Source: Owenia fusiformis
Lineage: Eukaryota > Annelida > Polychaeta > Sabellida > Oweniidae
Direction: 5' to 3'
Length of the DNA: 64,000 bases
Assembly (NCBI GenBank): GCA_903813345.2
Contig: CAIIXF020000457.1
Coordinates: 206,513-270,512 of the forward strand
The notes beneath the pieces were generated by a model. That model did not search any database and was not told the origin of the DNA. It saw nothing but the letters and a program-made list of their open reading frames with translations. This document shows positions 25,501-37,690 of this stretch, one piece after another. The translations under genes were made by a program, and so were the position numbers. The first letter of the stretch is position 1, and each line of letters starts with the position of its first letter.

Positions 25501-26085
25501 TTTTGGCCCATTTCCTAGCTTTACAGATAATTTCTGGTGTCCTGCATTGTAAAAATCCATGTCTATGTAAAGAGTAGTTGCATGAAATAATTTTGTTACA
25601 AAAAATCAGCAAAAAATCCGTTTTATTTCATTTTCAGCCATTTTGGTAAACATTGATTTGTCAATCTGTCTCGAAATCCATTTTTGGACCTTTTGGCTTA
25701 AAACCTCTGTCGATAGGATTCCCGTTTTAATTTATTTTAGTTCAAAATCAATACAAAGAACTCCCCTATGACTCCTGTTTCAAAAGCTTGCCTATTTTCA
25801 AAATGGTCGCCATTTTTGTCTAACGAAGTTCACTTTTGGCCCATTTTCTAGCTTTACAAATAATTTCACTGTAAAGAGTACCGTAGTTGTATGAAATAAT
25901 TATGTTACAAAAAATCGGCAAAAAATTATATCTGTTTTATTTTCAGCATTTTTCTTTTTCAAATAAGCCATTTTAGTTAACATTGATTTTTCCATCTGTC
26001 TCGCGAAATCTCCCTTTGGACTATTTGCCTAAAAACCTCTGTCGATAGGATCTGTCAAAAGGATTCCCGTTTTGAATCACAACCT
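25501..26085. repeat. Tandem duplication, unit ~333 bp, abutting the gap
   Basis: 'ttttggcccattt' followed by 'ctagctttaca' starts at 25501 and again at about 25834. Both copies continue with 'cttgttacaaaaaatc'-like, 'aacattgatttgtc'-like and 'aacctctgtcgataggat' stretches. The first copy begins at the gap edge, so the array probably extends into it. Confidence 0.85.
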
Positions 26086-26136
26086 GTGTATCTTTCTATG
26101 ATTTGATTCTACTACATGGAATTGATTTGCATGTTT

Positions 26137-26140
<4 letters not shown>

Positions 26141-26184
<44 letters not shown>

Positions 26185-26214
26185 TCTATCTCTCTATCTC
26201 TCTATCTCTCTATC

Positions 26215-26253
<39 letters not shown>
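26141..26253. repeat. CT/GA microsatellite with TATC interruptions
   Basis: About 113 bp of TC dinucleotides with a central stretch where 'tatctctc' repeats regularly. Confidence 0.97.
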
Positions 26254-26256
<3 letters not shown>

Positions 26257-26353
26257 AGGTCTTTTTAAACTACATGTATGTCTTTTATTTCATGTACTTT
26301 TAGATTTTTTGCATAACAAAAATCCCTTTCTGCTAGTACATTATTCTCCTAAA

Positions 26354-26446
26354 CAGAGTCCCTACTTCCAGCGGCATTTTGGTCCCCAGCTGTAAGAAGG
26401 CCTTCTAACAGCTGGGGACCAAAACGCTGCTAGAACGAGGGACTCT
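26354..26446. repeat. Foldback, ~43-bp arms
   Basis: 'agagtccct...ggtccccagctgt' meets 'acagctggggacc...agggactct' around a 5-10 bp centre near 26400. There are only a few mismatches, one of them in the gcggc/cgctg segment. It is a short palindromic element. Confidence 0.85.
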
Positions 26447-28114
26447 TTACAATAAAATAATGCACCGACAAAAAGGCAATTTTGTTTTGCTTTTAATGGT
26501 ATAAGTTTGAAGAAAAACTGTGCAGTATGAGACTCGCAATCCTTGATTTTCAAGCAACTGGTAGGTCAAAAATTCAAATTAATGGTCGAAGTTAGGACCG
26601 CGTGCTTGTATGTTAACAAACCGCAAGCCTGAATCTACTCATATTTAACTGACTCCTACACCAGTTGACCGACCATTGCAATGTAATACTGCGTATAACG
26701 TACACAGTTAGTTCACGTTTATATCTTGAATATACAGTAATTATAACCAAGTTGGAATTTGAAGACAACAAACATAATGTAGTATTTTACCATTTCATCG
26801 TTGCACAATCAGCGATGTGTATTGGGTAAGAATTCAAAAAGAGTCACATGCGAATGTGAAACGAAAGGTGAGATGTATAGTGCGATCTGCGGTTGCTGCT
26901 TGGTGGATTGACTGGTCGACAGGTGTAAACCCAAACCATGAGCATACGAGGTAGGTTTTTAATTGAATAAAAATACAATAATAAGCTGCGTCATGATATT
27001 TTTGTACATGTATTTAGTATCCAAAAAACATTATACAAGGTTTGTGTTATAACAGAGTTTATAAAATGTAGTTTAAAACGAAAGGTGCATTATTCTGTCC
27101 TCGCTATGTTAATAAATCCTCAACTTTTTATACTTTATTTTATAGATTGCATTCATTAACGTTTCAGTCAAAAGATATCTTCGATGACGAAAGAGAAAAC
27201 ACAAACGCGCGCTCATCTTGGAATATCTAAATACCACACAGGGGATGGGGGTCTGCAGATACACACACGTGGTACTGATTATTGGATTATTGGACGAAGA
27301 ATATGACACTACAGAGGCAAATAAAAACTTCCTTCGAACACTTATACCAGCCTACGGTACCTGACATTTTTAAGATCATATGCTGATATATGGCGATTAT
27401 GGAAAGTTTATATCTACATAAATACGTGGGTTGTCACATAAGTCCTGAAATGTTTGCTCTAACATCTTGATGAGATACAGCGATCTAGAACTATTTTGAA
27501 CGACGTTCGATAGACGAGAAAATGTACGATACAAAAGCTCTAATACAGTCGCTCGGCAGGTCAGAGAAATGTCTTTACTTTTGTTTTTCTGCGCATGATT
27601 TTTGAGCTTCTACTTCCGGAAATGATCGATGATTTATTTGCTCTAAAATCACCCCTAAATAGTCACCAATGAATACAATTCCTATAAGATACGTCTTAAG
27701 AATGAATTGAAGCATATTTTAAGCCCAAATATTTGTAAATATATCGATCGTATCAAGTGTGGTTGGCGATCAAAAAAATATTTCGAAAAATCGAGACTTG
27801 TTTTTTATGAAGTTCGTCGATGTTTTAAGTGGAACAGAAATTATTTTTTCACAGAAACATAGCAACAAGCCCAATGAATCAGAATAACTTGGAAAAACAT
27901 CCTCATTTCAATTGGCCCGGCTATGATACGCTTTTTCCCTCGGATATTTTATCATTTTTCGAAAAATCCAATATGGCGGCCGACGAAGAAAGTGAGAACA
28001 ACCCGATTAAGAATTTTTTTCCTGAATAACTTCTCCAATCTGCGTTTAATTTAATGATTAGAGGAACACTTTATACAGGATAGGGTACGCATTGTTATTT
28101 AAACACTGAAGATA
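26447..28114. other. No gene accepted; possible promoter-like segment near 27610-27990
   Basis: An acttccgg ETS-like site lies at about 27611. At 27973 an ATGGCGGCCGACGAAGAA sequence runs into a GTGAGA donor-like site at 27992. This could be a short first exon on the plus strand, but I found no matching downstream exon. Confidence 0.2.
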
Positions 28115-28290
28115 ATGAAAACGCCAGAATATAGACAGTTGAACTGTGTCGAATGCCTTCTGAAAGTCAAAGTATGCCTTGCTTTCTTTCTTCAAATCAT
28201 GGGCTTTCAAGAGATTACAATGTATTCTTGCAGGTCTAGGATCAGAATAATATTTTCCCCAACATATTGGTTTTCAAGTCGCAGAGTAGT
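28115..28290 (-). pseudogene. LINE reverse-transcriptase remnant
   Basis: On the minus strand 28234-28115 is open for 40 codons and contains YFDFQKAFDTV, the palm-A motif of non-LTR retrotransposon reverse transcriptases. A frameshifted continuation lies upstream to about 28290. Nothing else of the element is recognisable, so it is a short fossil fragment. The clade cannot be told. Confidence 0.65.
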
Positions 28291-29266
28291 CCTGTTTGAT
28301 CATATTGAATACTTTTTTTGTAATACTGATATGATTTTTACTGCTATGATCTAAAATTAATTAAAATAATTATGATTATAATTTAGCGATATTTGTAACT
28401 TTTTTACAGGGCACGCAAGAAATCAGCATTATCAATAAAGTTAATAATATCGCTGGTACTGATAATTTTGATAGTATTCCTATTAGCAATAAATTCGATA
28501 ATTATCAATAATCGACAAGTTATCAAAATTATCTGCTATTGTCTGATAATTCTAAATTCACTTTGTCCATTTTCTTATAAACTGAATAACTTGGGCTTCG
28601 GGCAAAATAGATTTTTCAGATTTAGACAAAATCATCAGATTGAGTAAAACTTTTATCAATTTTGATAAAAACTCCGATTGAAATAACATTGGCTCTGGAA
28701 AATAAGGAAGTAAAAGTGACTTCCATACCAACCTCAACCAATGAGATCTACATGAACTTTTTAGATGATCAGATATTGTCTTGTCAGAAGTTCAGAACTC
28801 CAAATGGTATTTAGTCTTGGCCCTAGACCATGGTTATTCACAAATAATGGAAACTATAGAGGACTTTACACCAACCATGTCAACAGCTAGTACTTTGTCT
28901 ATCATATGGGTCATGTCTACATTCATCACTGGGCCTACAGTCCAATCTAACTAGTTTTTTCCAATGATTTATGATCAGCATAAGTTACAACACAGCAGGA
29001 TTTAGTTTCAATAGAATTATAATTGTAAAAATATATTAACAGTATAAGTTTCATGAAAAATAAATACATAGAGATATTTCCATATGCTGACGATAAATGA
29101 AAAATCTAGTCATACATTTGGGTCCCCAAAATTCAACTTAAATATAGATTAGTTTATATAAAAAAAGTAATATATTTATATTGAAACATCATTAAGTAAG
29201 TCAAATATGACTTTCAATTAAAACAGGTCAATAGCATATAAAACATGAAAAAACTAAATAATTGCA

Positions 29267-29371
29267 CTATTTAAGTTTGATAGGCTTTGTATCTGGTGAA
29301 TAACAAATAATCTGTTCCAACGCATCATCATTTCCCTCTCTGATATGTTCTTTGCACCAAATGTTCTCATA
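29267..29371 (-). CDS. Gene D putative terminal exon
   Basis: Acceptor with a T-rich tract (AATTTTTTAATATTGCTTTAG-like), then 34 codons starting YENIWCKEH and ending in TAG. Codon content and the single open frame suggest coding. The length is short, so the support is moderate. Confidence 0.45.
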   Translation of the reverse strand, partial: YENIWCKEHIREGNDDALEQIICYSPDTKPIKLK

Positions 29372-31311
29372 CTAAAGCAATATTAAAAAATTGTTTGGTT
29401 TGCTATATTAAATATCTTGATTGATCATTGAATCTACACATATTGACCATATTCTTCACTTGCATAAATACTTTCAAGAACCCATTGCATGGATGTCATT
29501 TTGCATCTGATCCTCTAATTACTCTTACAATGATTACAAATGCAAAATACTTCCATGTCGATAAACATATTTGTGTAGTTACACATTGTCGAAACAATTT
29601 ATTGAACAAACCTATTGTAGGAGCTTACTGCAAAACTATTGCTATAAGTAGTAGCTTCTTTATAACTTTTTCTTTAAGAATGAGTAAACAGCACCTCTCT
29701 TTTTTGTGCAATGGAATTTGGATAGGTATACAAGTAAAGAATGATTGATATATAAACAGTTCAGTTTTTTAAAGTCCATGTCATAGTTGTAATCACTCAA
29801 TTCTTATTCTGCTGTTCAGTATACTTGTTGCATCTCATTAGACTTGTTGTCTTGCATTTCAGTAACTGGAAAAACAACATACTGATTTGGGTGATACTTG
29901 AGATGACAGAATATGCTTTAATAAGTTTTCAGGAAATGTTCTGATAAATGAATTTTATCACTGACAGGCTTAATTATTCTCAAAAAATTATCTGATACAT
30001 AGTCTAATGGATAATATTATAGTATACAACAAAATTTAATCAAATTTATTTAGGAAACTGCATTTTTTGCTACAAAAACTATAATAGACTTTTTAGAATA
30101 AAGAAGATAAGAATAAAGACTAAAATGGAATGCTGATAGCACAATCTTGTTTCAAGCATTCTATCATTTTGTGTCCATTTTTGTACTCCTTTCATAGAAT
30201 TTCTTTAGAATTGACAAACTGACCGAAGTATATTTAATGTTCATAATTTAACTAGCAGGCATATTCACCTTGCACTCAGCAGAGATGTTAAAAGCAGCCC
30301 CTCAGCACTCTGTACACAGCAGCTGGATCTTCAGCCCCAAATGCAACACAGTATGCATCTCAGCAATGGTTAAAGCATAGCTGAAAATGAACGCTATACT
30401 GATGAAACACCACGTGAAATAAAGCATAGTACATGGAGTAGAAGCATCATCACAGGCACAAATTCACTAGACATTGACTTATTTTGACTCGTATCTAAAA
30501 TGAAACTGGGGATATGTGAAATGCCCATGAATAGTGCTTTTTCTCATTTTGCCTCACTTATTTTTGGATCCTGGCTACACCCCTGCACTTTACATCAATC
30601 GCTATGTATCACTAATTCCTATTCAATTTCAGGGGAAGACCTGTACCATTATTTAGAAAAACAGTATTCAAATTTGCAAATTTTGGGAAATTTCAATTTC
30701 ACTGCCACTTTCCAGATTTCACAAATTTAACTTTCACTTTTCTCTCTTCAATGGATACAATACAAATGAAAAATCATGTAAAATAAAGCCAAGTAGAAGC
30801 ATCATTTGCCATTGGTACAGGCACAAGTTAAACATGTATTTTATATTCACTGCACTAGATATTGTATTTGAAATGAAACTCTGAATACGTAAAACTTGTT
30901 TTCTCAATTTCTCTCACTATTTTGGGATCCTGGCTACACCTCTGCACTTTACATAAATCACTATGTATCACTGTTTTCCCCAGATTAGTGGTAGGTTATT
31001 TCAGAAGATCAAAAGTATTCTCCCAGTATATTTGACGCAATGCAATTCTGCGAATCTTGAGGAATCAAAATTTCACTGCCATGAATTTTGCAGATTTCAT
31101 TAGTTTAAATTTCACTATGCTCTGAATCACAAAGATTTGTAAACCTACCTTTCGACCTTCACATTTTAAATACTAGGATAATGGAATATTTACCTTGCAC
31201 TCAGCATATATGTTCAAAGACAAGCAGTCCCTCAGCACACTGTACACAGCAACTGGATCTTGGGCTCCATAATGCAACACAGCTTGAATCCTAGCATTGG
31301 TCAAAGCATAT
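29267..31311 (-). CDS. Gene D: last two exons of an unrecognised gene
   Basis: Join of complement 31311-31194 and 29371-29267. The upstream exon has acceptor CATTTTCAG and donor GCAAG|GTAAAT. It is open in only one frame, entering in phase 2 and leaving in phase 0. The downstream exon has acceptor TTGCTTTAG, continues in phase 0 for 34 codons and ends in TAG at 29269-29267. Together they give a 73-residue C-terminus with three Cys in the first exon and second exon combined plus a charged end (TKPIKLK). I do not recognise the family. Upstream exons were not found. An almost identical but broken copy of the first exon lies between the two (30269-30380). Confidence 0.5.
30269..30380 (-). pseudogene. 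Decayed tandem copy of gene D exon
   Basis: It is clearly homologous to 31311-31194 and keeps acceptor CATTTTCAG and donor GCAAG|GTGAAT. It is 112 rather than 118 nt, with a one-base deletion early and a further deletion near the 3' end, which create an in-frame TGA. It is therefore unlikely to be included as coding sequence. Confidence 0.7.
31194..31311 (-). CDS. Gene D putative penultimate exon (intact copy)
   Basis: 118 nt. Only the frame A|TAT GCT stays open; both others have early stops. It starts YALTNARIQAVLHYGAQDP. Splice sites on both sides are good. The preserved frame contrasts with the decayed tandem copy, which supports this one being the functional exon. Confidence 0.6.
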
Positions 31312-31799
31312 CTGAAAATGAATACTATATCTATGAAACATCATGTAAAATAAACCATCAGTGGAAGCATCATTTGCAGTTGGTACAGGCACATATTACA
31401 TGTATTGTATATTCACTATAGATATTGACTCTTGAGTCAACTTGATCCTTAAAATGAAACTGAATATTTTAAAGTCTTATGAAAGTGAATTTTTTTGATT
31501 TGCCTCACTTATTTTTGGATCCTGACTACACCCCTGTACTTAACATCAATCAGTGTAACACCAATTTCCATTCAATTTAAGGAAAGTCCTGTTTCTCCCA
31601 GGTCTTAGTTGTAAGTTATTTTGGGAAAAAAAACAATATTGTTTTCCCGGTATACGGTATGTTTGAAGCAATTCAATGTTGCAAATTATGAGAAATCACA
31701 ATTTCACTGACATAAGTTTTGCAAATTTCAAAAGCTAAAATTTGACTTGGCCTATTCTTTGAATCTTCAAGATTTTTAAACCTAAGTAACCCTTAGACT

Positions 31800-32380
31800 C
31801 CCTGAAGTTGGCAAATATCGCCACAATTATCTTTTGCGATTTTACCATTATTGGGAGTCGAGTGTAATTAATTGCATGCCAAAAAAAATACTGGGAGTAG
31901 AGCAACTGATTATAATGGGGTTGCCATATAGGTTTGAATCGCAATGGTCCAAATCCGATTGGCTCAAATCCCAATGGTTCAATTCTAAGTTGTCAGAATT
32001 AATGCAATTTTATACCACCATTGGTATTTGGGTGAAATTAAATTGCATGCAAAAAATAAAAATGGTACAGCAACTGATTATAATAGGGTTGCCACATTGG
32101 TTCGAATCGCAATGGTCTGAATCTGATTGGTTCGAATCACATGGGTCCATACACCAATGATCCGATTCAAAGTTGTCTGAATTTCAGTTGTCAGAATTCA
32201 ATCCCACAGGCCCAGGAACATGTATGAAAAAATCAAGTCAAGTTCCCGGCTCTTTTCAAATTTTTGTACATGTCGCCCCGGGCCTAGCTATGGAATCCCA
32301 TGTGTCCGAAACCCAATCGTCCAAATCCTATTCGTCCGGAATCCAGCAAATCTCAATGGTCATGATTATCACAAATCTGC
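31800..32380. repeat. Diverged ~190-bp direct duplication
   Basis: 'gcaactgattataatggggttgcca' type sequence with 'aatcgcaatggtc' appears at about 31900-31960 and 32065-32130. Low-complexity 'gaatc(c/g)caatggt' motifs recur. No gene. Confidence 0.55.
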
Positions 32381-32384
32381 TCAG

Positions 32385-32580
32385 GCCCGTAGCCAGGGGG
32401 GGGGGGGGGGGGGGTTCGGGGGGTTCGGGCGAACCCCCCCCCCCCCCCTGGCCAAAATTTCTTTCAAAATCATGCAGTTTTTCACCATTCTGACTATTTT
32501 TGAGTGATTTTTGGCCAAATTTGCAAAAGTGAACCCCCCTAGAATTTTTTGGAAAAGTGAACCCCCCTTGGAGTCTACAC
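32385..32580. mobile_element. MITE-like element, copy 1 (CAGGCCCGTAGCCAGG end), right end truncated
   Basis: It begins CAGGCCCGTAGCCAGG followed by a G run, then 'ttcgggcgaacccc', and matches 45315-45531 over its length. The matching right-hand terminal repeat is missing, ending near 'gaaccccccttgg'. Reading frames here come from the G and C homopolymers. Confidence 0.8.
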
Positions 32581-33998
32581 TGGATGCACACATTACTACT
32601 AATGAGATTTTACAAAAAATTACCTTCAAAATGTAGTCGATATCAGTAACCAGCTATAAGTCAACATTAATCGCCCCAAGACAGTGTCCTAAAATAAACA
32701 CAAATAAAAAAAAATTATGATGGAATTCATCATTATTTTTCATATATTTCCTAGAAATATTCGATAATTCCTGAAACCGGAAGTTGGGTTACCTCCGATT
32801 ATATGTTAAATATCGCTACATTGACCGGGGGAACATTAATTCTGTTTTAAATTACAAAAAATACGATTTATTTTGAAGAAAATCAAGTCAACATTCAGCC
32901 CCAATCTTTAATGGCCCGGTTGTGATACGCTTTTGCAGACTTACCCTAAATCTATCACTCAAAACGTACCAGCCTTCTTTGAGCCTTCTAAAAACTTATT
33001 TCCCGTCGAAGAAAAATAATGTTCTATACACCAAAATGTCGAGAAAAGACTCGTTTTTGAAACTAAAATGGCACGACATTAGTTCCTTGTATGGGGTGGG
33101 TCATGCCTCCAAAAGAGAGAGCTCTCTCGAGAAATCTCGCGGAGTCTCGTTAGACGATTCCCCGGGAAATTCAAGCGTGATTTGAAAATTAAATTTTCTT
33201 ATTTAGTGTAGCGCGCAGCTGGCCTGCGTATCAGCTGAATATAATAAGTGAACTAAAATCTAAGTGAAGTAAAATCGAAAAGTAAGATCAGGCCATCTCT
33301 AATGGCAATAGTCAAAATAGAAGAATGTGTATAGGCCATGTAAGTCATTTCGCAACATTTAAATTAGATAAGAGTACTGCGCACTAAGAACAATCTACAA
33401 CTGATCCGGTTCTTTGATTCTGTTCTCTGCGCATATTTTCTACGCATCTCAAATGTGATTGGTCGATCTTATATGCTGCATGCCCAATGGTCATTTGAAA
33501 AACACGATAGAATTTCCCCAGGGGGCATTGTGTTCCGAGTTTGGACCCTTTTGCCCCTCTATGAAAAGTAAATTTCTTTATTTACATATGTTTCGCCCAT
33601 ACATTTATCTTTTCCATATTGGCCGCAGCAGTCCATGATCATACTTTAATATTCATCGAATAAATATGACCAGTAATTATTTCAGACGTGTCATGGTGTA
33701 GATTTAAAGCAACTGCCTAGGATCATGGTACGGATGTTCCTTATTCATACTAAATAGTTCACAGCAATGATGATGATGCCTAATGTCGGACTAATGGAAG
33801 GGTGTTCTAATCGACAGGTATCATGGGAAACATCTTTTATTTTGTGCATGCGTGGAAACGAACCGATTCAGTTACAGGACCGAACCGAATCAGTTGTAGA
33901 TTGCCCTTACTCAGTACGGGAGTACGGGAGAAATGTTTGTAAATGAACTTAATACACAATATTGGCCCCAGGGATAGGAATTTGACAAGGAAGTTCGT
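32581..33998. other. No gene accepted
   Basis: A 'ggcccggttgtgatacgcttttg' segment at about 32910 resembles 27915-27940, so part of this is a diverged repeat. A minus-strand exon-like stretch at 32622-32690 (TTTTAG acceptor, AAG|GTAATT donor) has an in-frame stop. Nothing else is supportable. Confidence 0.4.
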
Positions 33999-33999
33999 C

Positions 34000-34160
34000 C
34001 CGGTGTGAAAGAAATTATGGTCCCTAGGGATTATGGTGCCCTTTTTAAAAGCCCTTACTGGCCCTGATTGTGTATAAGATAATAAGGGAAAGAGGTCATC
34101 ATATTAATCAATGGAGAGTAGGACCATAAATTAATAGGACCTCCTACCCTTTTACACCGG
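34000..34160. mobile_element. MITE family 'CCGGTGTAAAAG', copy 1
   Basis: It begins ccggtgtgaaagaaattatg and ends cccttttacaccgg, so the ends are inverted repeats. Internally 'tataagataat.agggaaag' and 'ggagagtaggaccata' match copies at 50833-50995 and, inverted, 57348-57518. Confidence 0.85.
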
Positions 34161-34245
34161 CGCCCGGCCGATTGAGTAGTTTCTTAAAAAATGAATACAA
34201 TTTTTATCGACATACTCAATCGGCCGGGCGCCGTAGTGAAAATCG
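34150..34245. repeat. Short foldback with cggcgcccggccgattgagta arms
   Basis: 'ggcgcccggccgattgagta' at about 34158-34177 is matched in inverse by 'tactcaatcggccgggcgcc' at about 34212-34231. The same core occurs at 60452-60468, so this is a recurring small element. Confidence 0.75.
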
Positions 34246-34249
34246 AAGC

Positions 34250-34985
34250 AAAGTACTGCATCTGTATCTCTCAACATTCATGAGTTTAGCCTCTTGACAA
34301 GTAATTTTGATGTATACATATAGTAGATTCGGGGGAAGGGCCCGGGGATCGGGAATATTTGACCAGATATGCTCCCATGGTGGCCCCGGGGTAAGGAACA
34401 AGACAGGCCAATTGTATATTAGCGCCAAGTCTTATTTTATAACTACGTTTGCAATATTGTGCGAAATCACACATGATCGTACGATGCCACCGATAGCCGT
34501 ACGTACGATAATCGTACGGTGACCATACGGGCGCCGGCGTGTTAGACTCTGATTAGTTTAATTGAGAAAAACGGTTAGACATCTGCAACTTTTATGTGCG
34601 AGGTAAAATTCTCCAAGCGCCCATACAATGCCTAAAAATCGACTAATTGTTGTCGATGCCCGTACAATTTTGAAAAATACTAATTCAAGCCGATTTTAAT
34701 TGAATCTTATATGACCTTGGGGGTGGATTATATAGTGGGAGAGTTGTTGTTATAGAATGTAATGCAAAATCATTAATTTTCGTAACCTTCAGCGATAAAA
34801 AAAACCCTGAAAATCAGTAATTTTTCTGGTGGTGATGTAATTTGACTTCATTGGCTATACCTCCAAATAATTACAATAGGCCGAAAATTTAAGATGCATG
34901 ACAAACATTCTATATATGATGTATTCCATTTTAATTTTTCGAATTCATCATTTTTATTATATAGCAATTTCTTCACGGGCAAACT
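34250..34985. other. No gene recognised
   Basis: Unremarkable sequence with some short palindromes around cgtacgtacgataatcgtacg near 34490-34520. Confidence 0.4.
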
Positions 34986-34989
34986 TTAC

Positions 34990-35600
34990 TTTTGAGTACC
35001 AAAGGTTTTCGAATACACATCTCTATACAGACATTCGATTTTTATTTTTTGACCTTCTATACAGGCAATCTAGCGAAATAATTTTTCTTGGCCACATAGA
35101 CATTTCTATACAGTGTTTCGATTTTGATTTTTCTACACTATCCTTATAGAAATTTCTATACCAGCAACCATACTTTAAATATGCACCCACATAGAAAATT
35201 CTATATATGAAGCGTTTCAATTTATATTTTTGCCTTTATCCATATAGAAATTTCTATACAGGGAGAAATATTTTACCAGTAACAGAATTAGTATTTTTCG
35301 TTGGCCTTCACATAGAAATTTCTATACCGTATAGAAATATATCCATATAGAGATTTCTATACAAGGAGAAATATTTTACCAGTAACAGAATTAGAATTTT
35401 TCGTTGGCCTTCACATAGAAATTTCTATACCGCTAACAAAATGTTTATCAATAACAAAATTAATATTTCCAGCGTCATCCGCATAGAAAAGTCTATACGC
35501 AAAGCCAACGGAATCTTTTGAATAGAAATTTCTATCTGAGGATAGTGTATTTGTAAATCTAGTTACAAGCTACATAGAAAATTCTATACGATAAAAAGAA
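34990..35600. repeat. Array of interspersed ATAGAAATTTCTAT palindromes
   Basis: At least ten copies of a palindromic core ATAGAAATTTCTAT(A), perfect or with one or two changes, lie at about 35095, 35145, 35193, 35246, 35311, 35345, 35415, 35483, 35522 and 35573. Intervals are 35-80 bp. A ~100-bp block around the fourth to sixth copies is duplicated (35241-35330 and 35343-35435), but the other spacers differ. Confidence 0.85.
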
Positions 35601-36640
35601 ACGCAACTTTACTAGACATTCTCATGAATACGTGTTAATAAAATTATTTAAACTTCATCTGTTTCGATGAAATATGAATATACTGTGTTAAAATATTGTA
35701 AATGAAATACGATAATAAAATATTGACGGTTCTAATATATGAATTACACTGCTGTTTTTTCGTTTTTGGGTTTACAGAAAGGGACTAAACGGTTCATTCT
35801 CTTTTTAAATGGTCACGACTTTATAGAAGCTCATTTACTGAAAATTAATCACTAAATAATGGCTAATTTGGGGTAATCTCTGACCGAAAATGACTAGATT
35901 TGACCTTTTTTTTGTTTCATGGTTCAGTGATTTTGGCAATAAACATTATGGAAGTACGAATAAACGTTTTGACATGCTAAATATTGTAAATTTTTGTTAA
36001 GCCATAGCGAGTAGCAGTATTTCTATTGCAAAAATGGTCAGTTATGTATAAAACTGCATGGCCCTAAAATAAATGACCCCGGGGTTAACAAAGCAGCTAT
36101 AAAAGCTCTTCTATTGGTGCGATTGGGCTTAAATTTCACAAAAAGTCTTGAAACACTCTAATATTTAAGAAAAACAAGATTTCTGGCACAAAATCATTCA
36201 ACCGTGTCACTATTAGAATATAGTCCGGAGTAGGGATACTAGCGGTTACCGTTGGTTATTTGGTTTTCTGTATAAAAAAGCCTTTTCTCATTTTCTGTCC
36301 CGTCGCAGCGCCATCTAGTGTTTGATAAATGAATCAAGTTTTATTCTCGATAGGGTAAGTACTAATCTATCAGGAAACATTTACAAGTTTGGTTAGAAAC
36401 AGAATTTTTATAGATGGCGGAGTGATTTTTGAGACTATGTAGAGCAGAATAATTTTCTGAAACAGGTAGCTTTACGGTGGTAGCTCTCTCCAGATTCAGT
36501 TATCTCAAAAACGGTGTGGTCACCGTATGCTTATTTTGTAACGGCAAGCTAGACAAGACTCCAATGAACACTGGGCACTGTTTCGCTGAGCTAGATCTGT
36601 GCCCATGAATATATTATGAAATGAAACGTTATTATGGTCG
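35601..36640. other. No gene recognised
   Basis: This lies immediately downstream (minus sense) of the truncated reverse transcriptase. I could not recognise RNase H, tyrosine recombinase or terminal repeats here. Confidence 0.4.
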
Positions 36641-37690
36641 TCAATGGGATTTTTTACTGCAATCTTGACCCTTCACGTCTGCTTTGCCTTCCTGCTTTAG
36701 CTGTTTGATACATGCTTCAAATACTTTGGTACTAATTATTGATTGGCCTAGCAATTCATACAGACGTCTTGATGCCATTCTGCCCGGTCTCACGGCTCTG
36801 GTTGCAAATGCTAACTTGCCTAACAGCGATTCTAAATCGTGTTGTCGTATATATTTACATTTCCTGTATTTGTTTACTAAAGTGCGAAGGTCTGTCAATT
36901 TATCTAAAGGTAGCCGAGCTTCCCATTTGACGGTATCCAATTCTATTCCAAAAACTGTCATAACTGTGTCTGGACCACATGTCTTTGATTGCTTAATTGG
37001 CAAATTAAGTCTTTCGGCAATTGCCAAAAATGTTTGAAGGTCTCTATCGCATTCGTTCGATCCCGGTGGGCCGATTTTAATAAAGTCATCTAAATAGTGT
37101 GCGACTGATCGTATGTTAAATTTGTGACGTGCAATAAATTCAACAGCAGTACTAAAACATTCAAATATACTACAAGATGATGCACAGCCTTGAGGTAATG
37201 TTTTATCAAAATAGTAATGACCGTCCCACAATATGCCTAAGGGATGGTGATCTGATGGATGTATTGGGATAATTTTGAAACTATTTTCTACATCTGTTTT
37301 TGCAATAAGTGAACCATGGCCATTGTCTTGAATTAGTTCTATTACATCATCGATACTTTGGTATTTTACTGCTGAATCAACTTTTGAAATGCCGCATTGA
37401 CAGATGCTACATCTGGATAGCTAAGGTCATGTATTGTTCTGTATTTATTTTTCTCTTTTTTGGGAATACGACCTAAAGGACTTAATATAAATGCTTCATT
37501 AAATTCTGGTGGTATTTAACTAAAAGGGCCTGCCATTCTTTTTAATTGTACTTCATTTTCTAAATATGTTTTGATTTCAGATTTGGCAAGCATTGCTGAA
37601 TTATGATTCCTTACTTTCTTATTGGGGTTAATTTGTTTAGTGTTGTCAAATTTAATATTGAATCCCGAGGTGAAACCTTGAATTAGGTAT
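36641..37690 (-). pseudogene. Reverse transcriptase of a DIRS/Ngaro-type retrotransposon (decayed, 3' truncated)
   Basis: 37231-36641 is open and contains LPQGCASS, the catalytic-type YLDD box and LLGKLAFATRAVRPGR, all in the order seen in reverse transcriptases of tyrosine-recombinase retroelements. Upstream fragments with an SPLGRIPKK-type fingers motif and an AKTD motif continue to about 37690. They are interrupted by a TAA near 37517-37519 and a one-base frameshift near 37375. The frame ends soon after the thumb region, so RNase H and the recombinase are missing. Inactive copy. Confidence 0.85.

Larger units (their letters stand above)
30209..31790. repeat. Three diverged tandem units containing a duplicated exon
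   Basis: 'ggatcctggctacacc' plus 'ctgcactttacat' recurs near 30570, 30925 and 31520 (last copy diverged). 'ggtacaggcaca' and 'catgtaaaataaa' flank each unit. Exon-like sequence is present at 30269-30380 and 31194-31311 but missing from the middle unit. Confidence 0.8.

Noticed and set aside
24940-25612. Long reading frames over the first gap
   Set aside because: They consist of unknown bases. The same holds for frames over 58650-59364.
27829-28029. 66-codon frame with ATGGCGGCC start and a GTGAGA donor-like site
   Set aside because: It could be a first exon, but no downstream exon in the right phase was found and part of it matches a diverged repeat.
32173-32629. Gly- and Pro-rich frames on both strands
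   Set aside because: They are translations of the G and C homopolymers in a MITE.
32622-32690. Minus-strand exon-like segment with good acceptor and AAG|GTAATT donor upstream of gene D
   Set aside because: The best frame has an internal TAG and the exit phase does not match the next exon.
33035-33185. Plus-strand frame starting MSRKDSFLKLK
   Set aside because: Short, no motif, no splice partner; the neighbouring sequence resembles a repeat at 27.9 kb.
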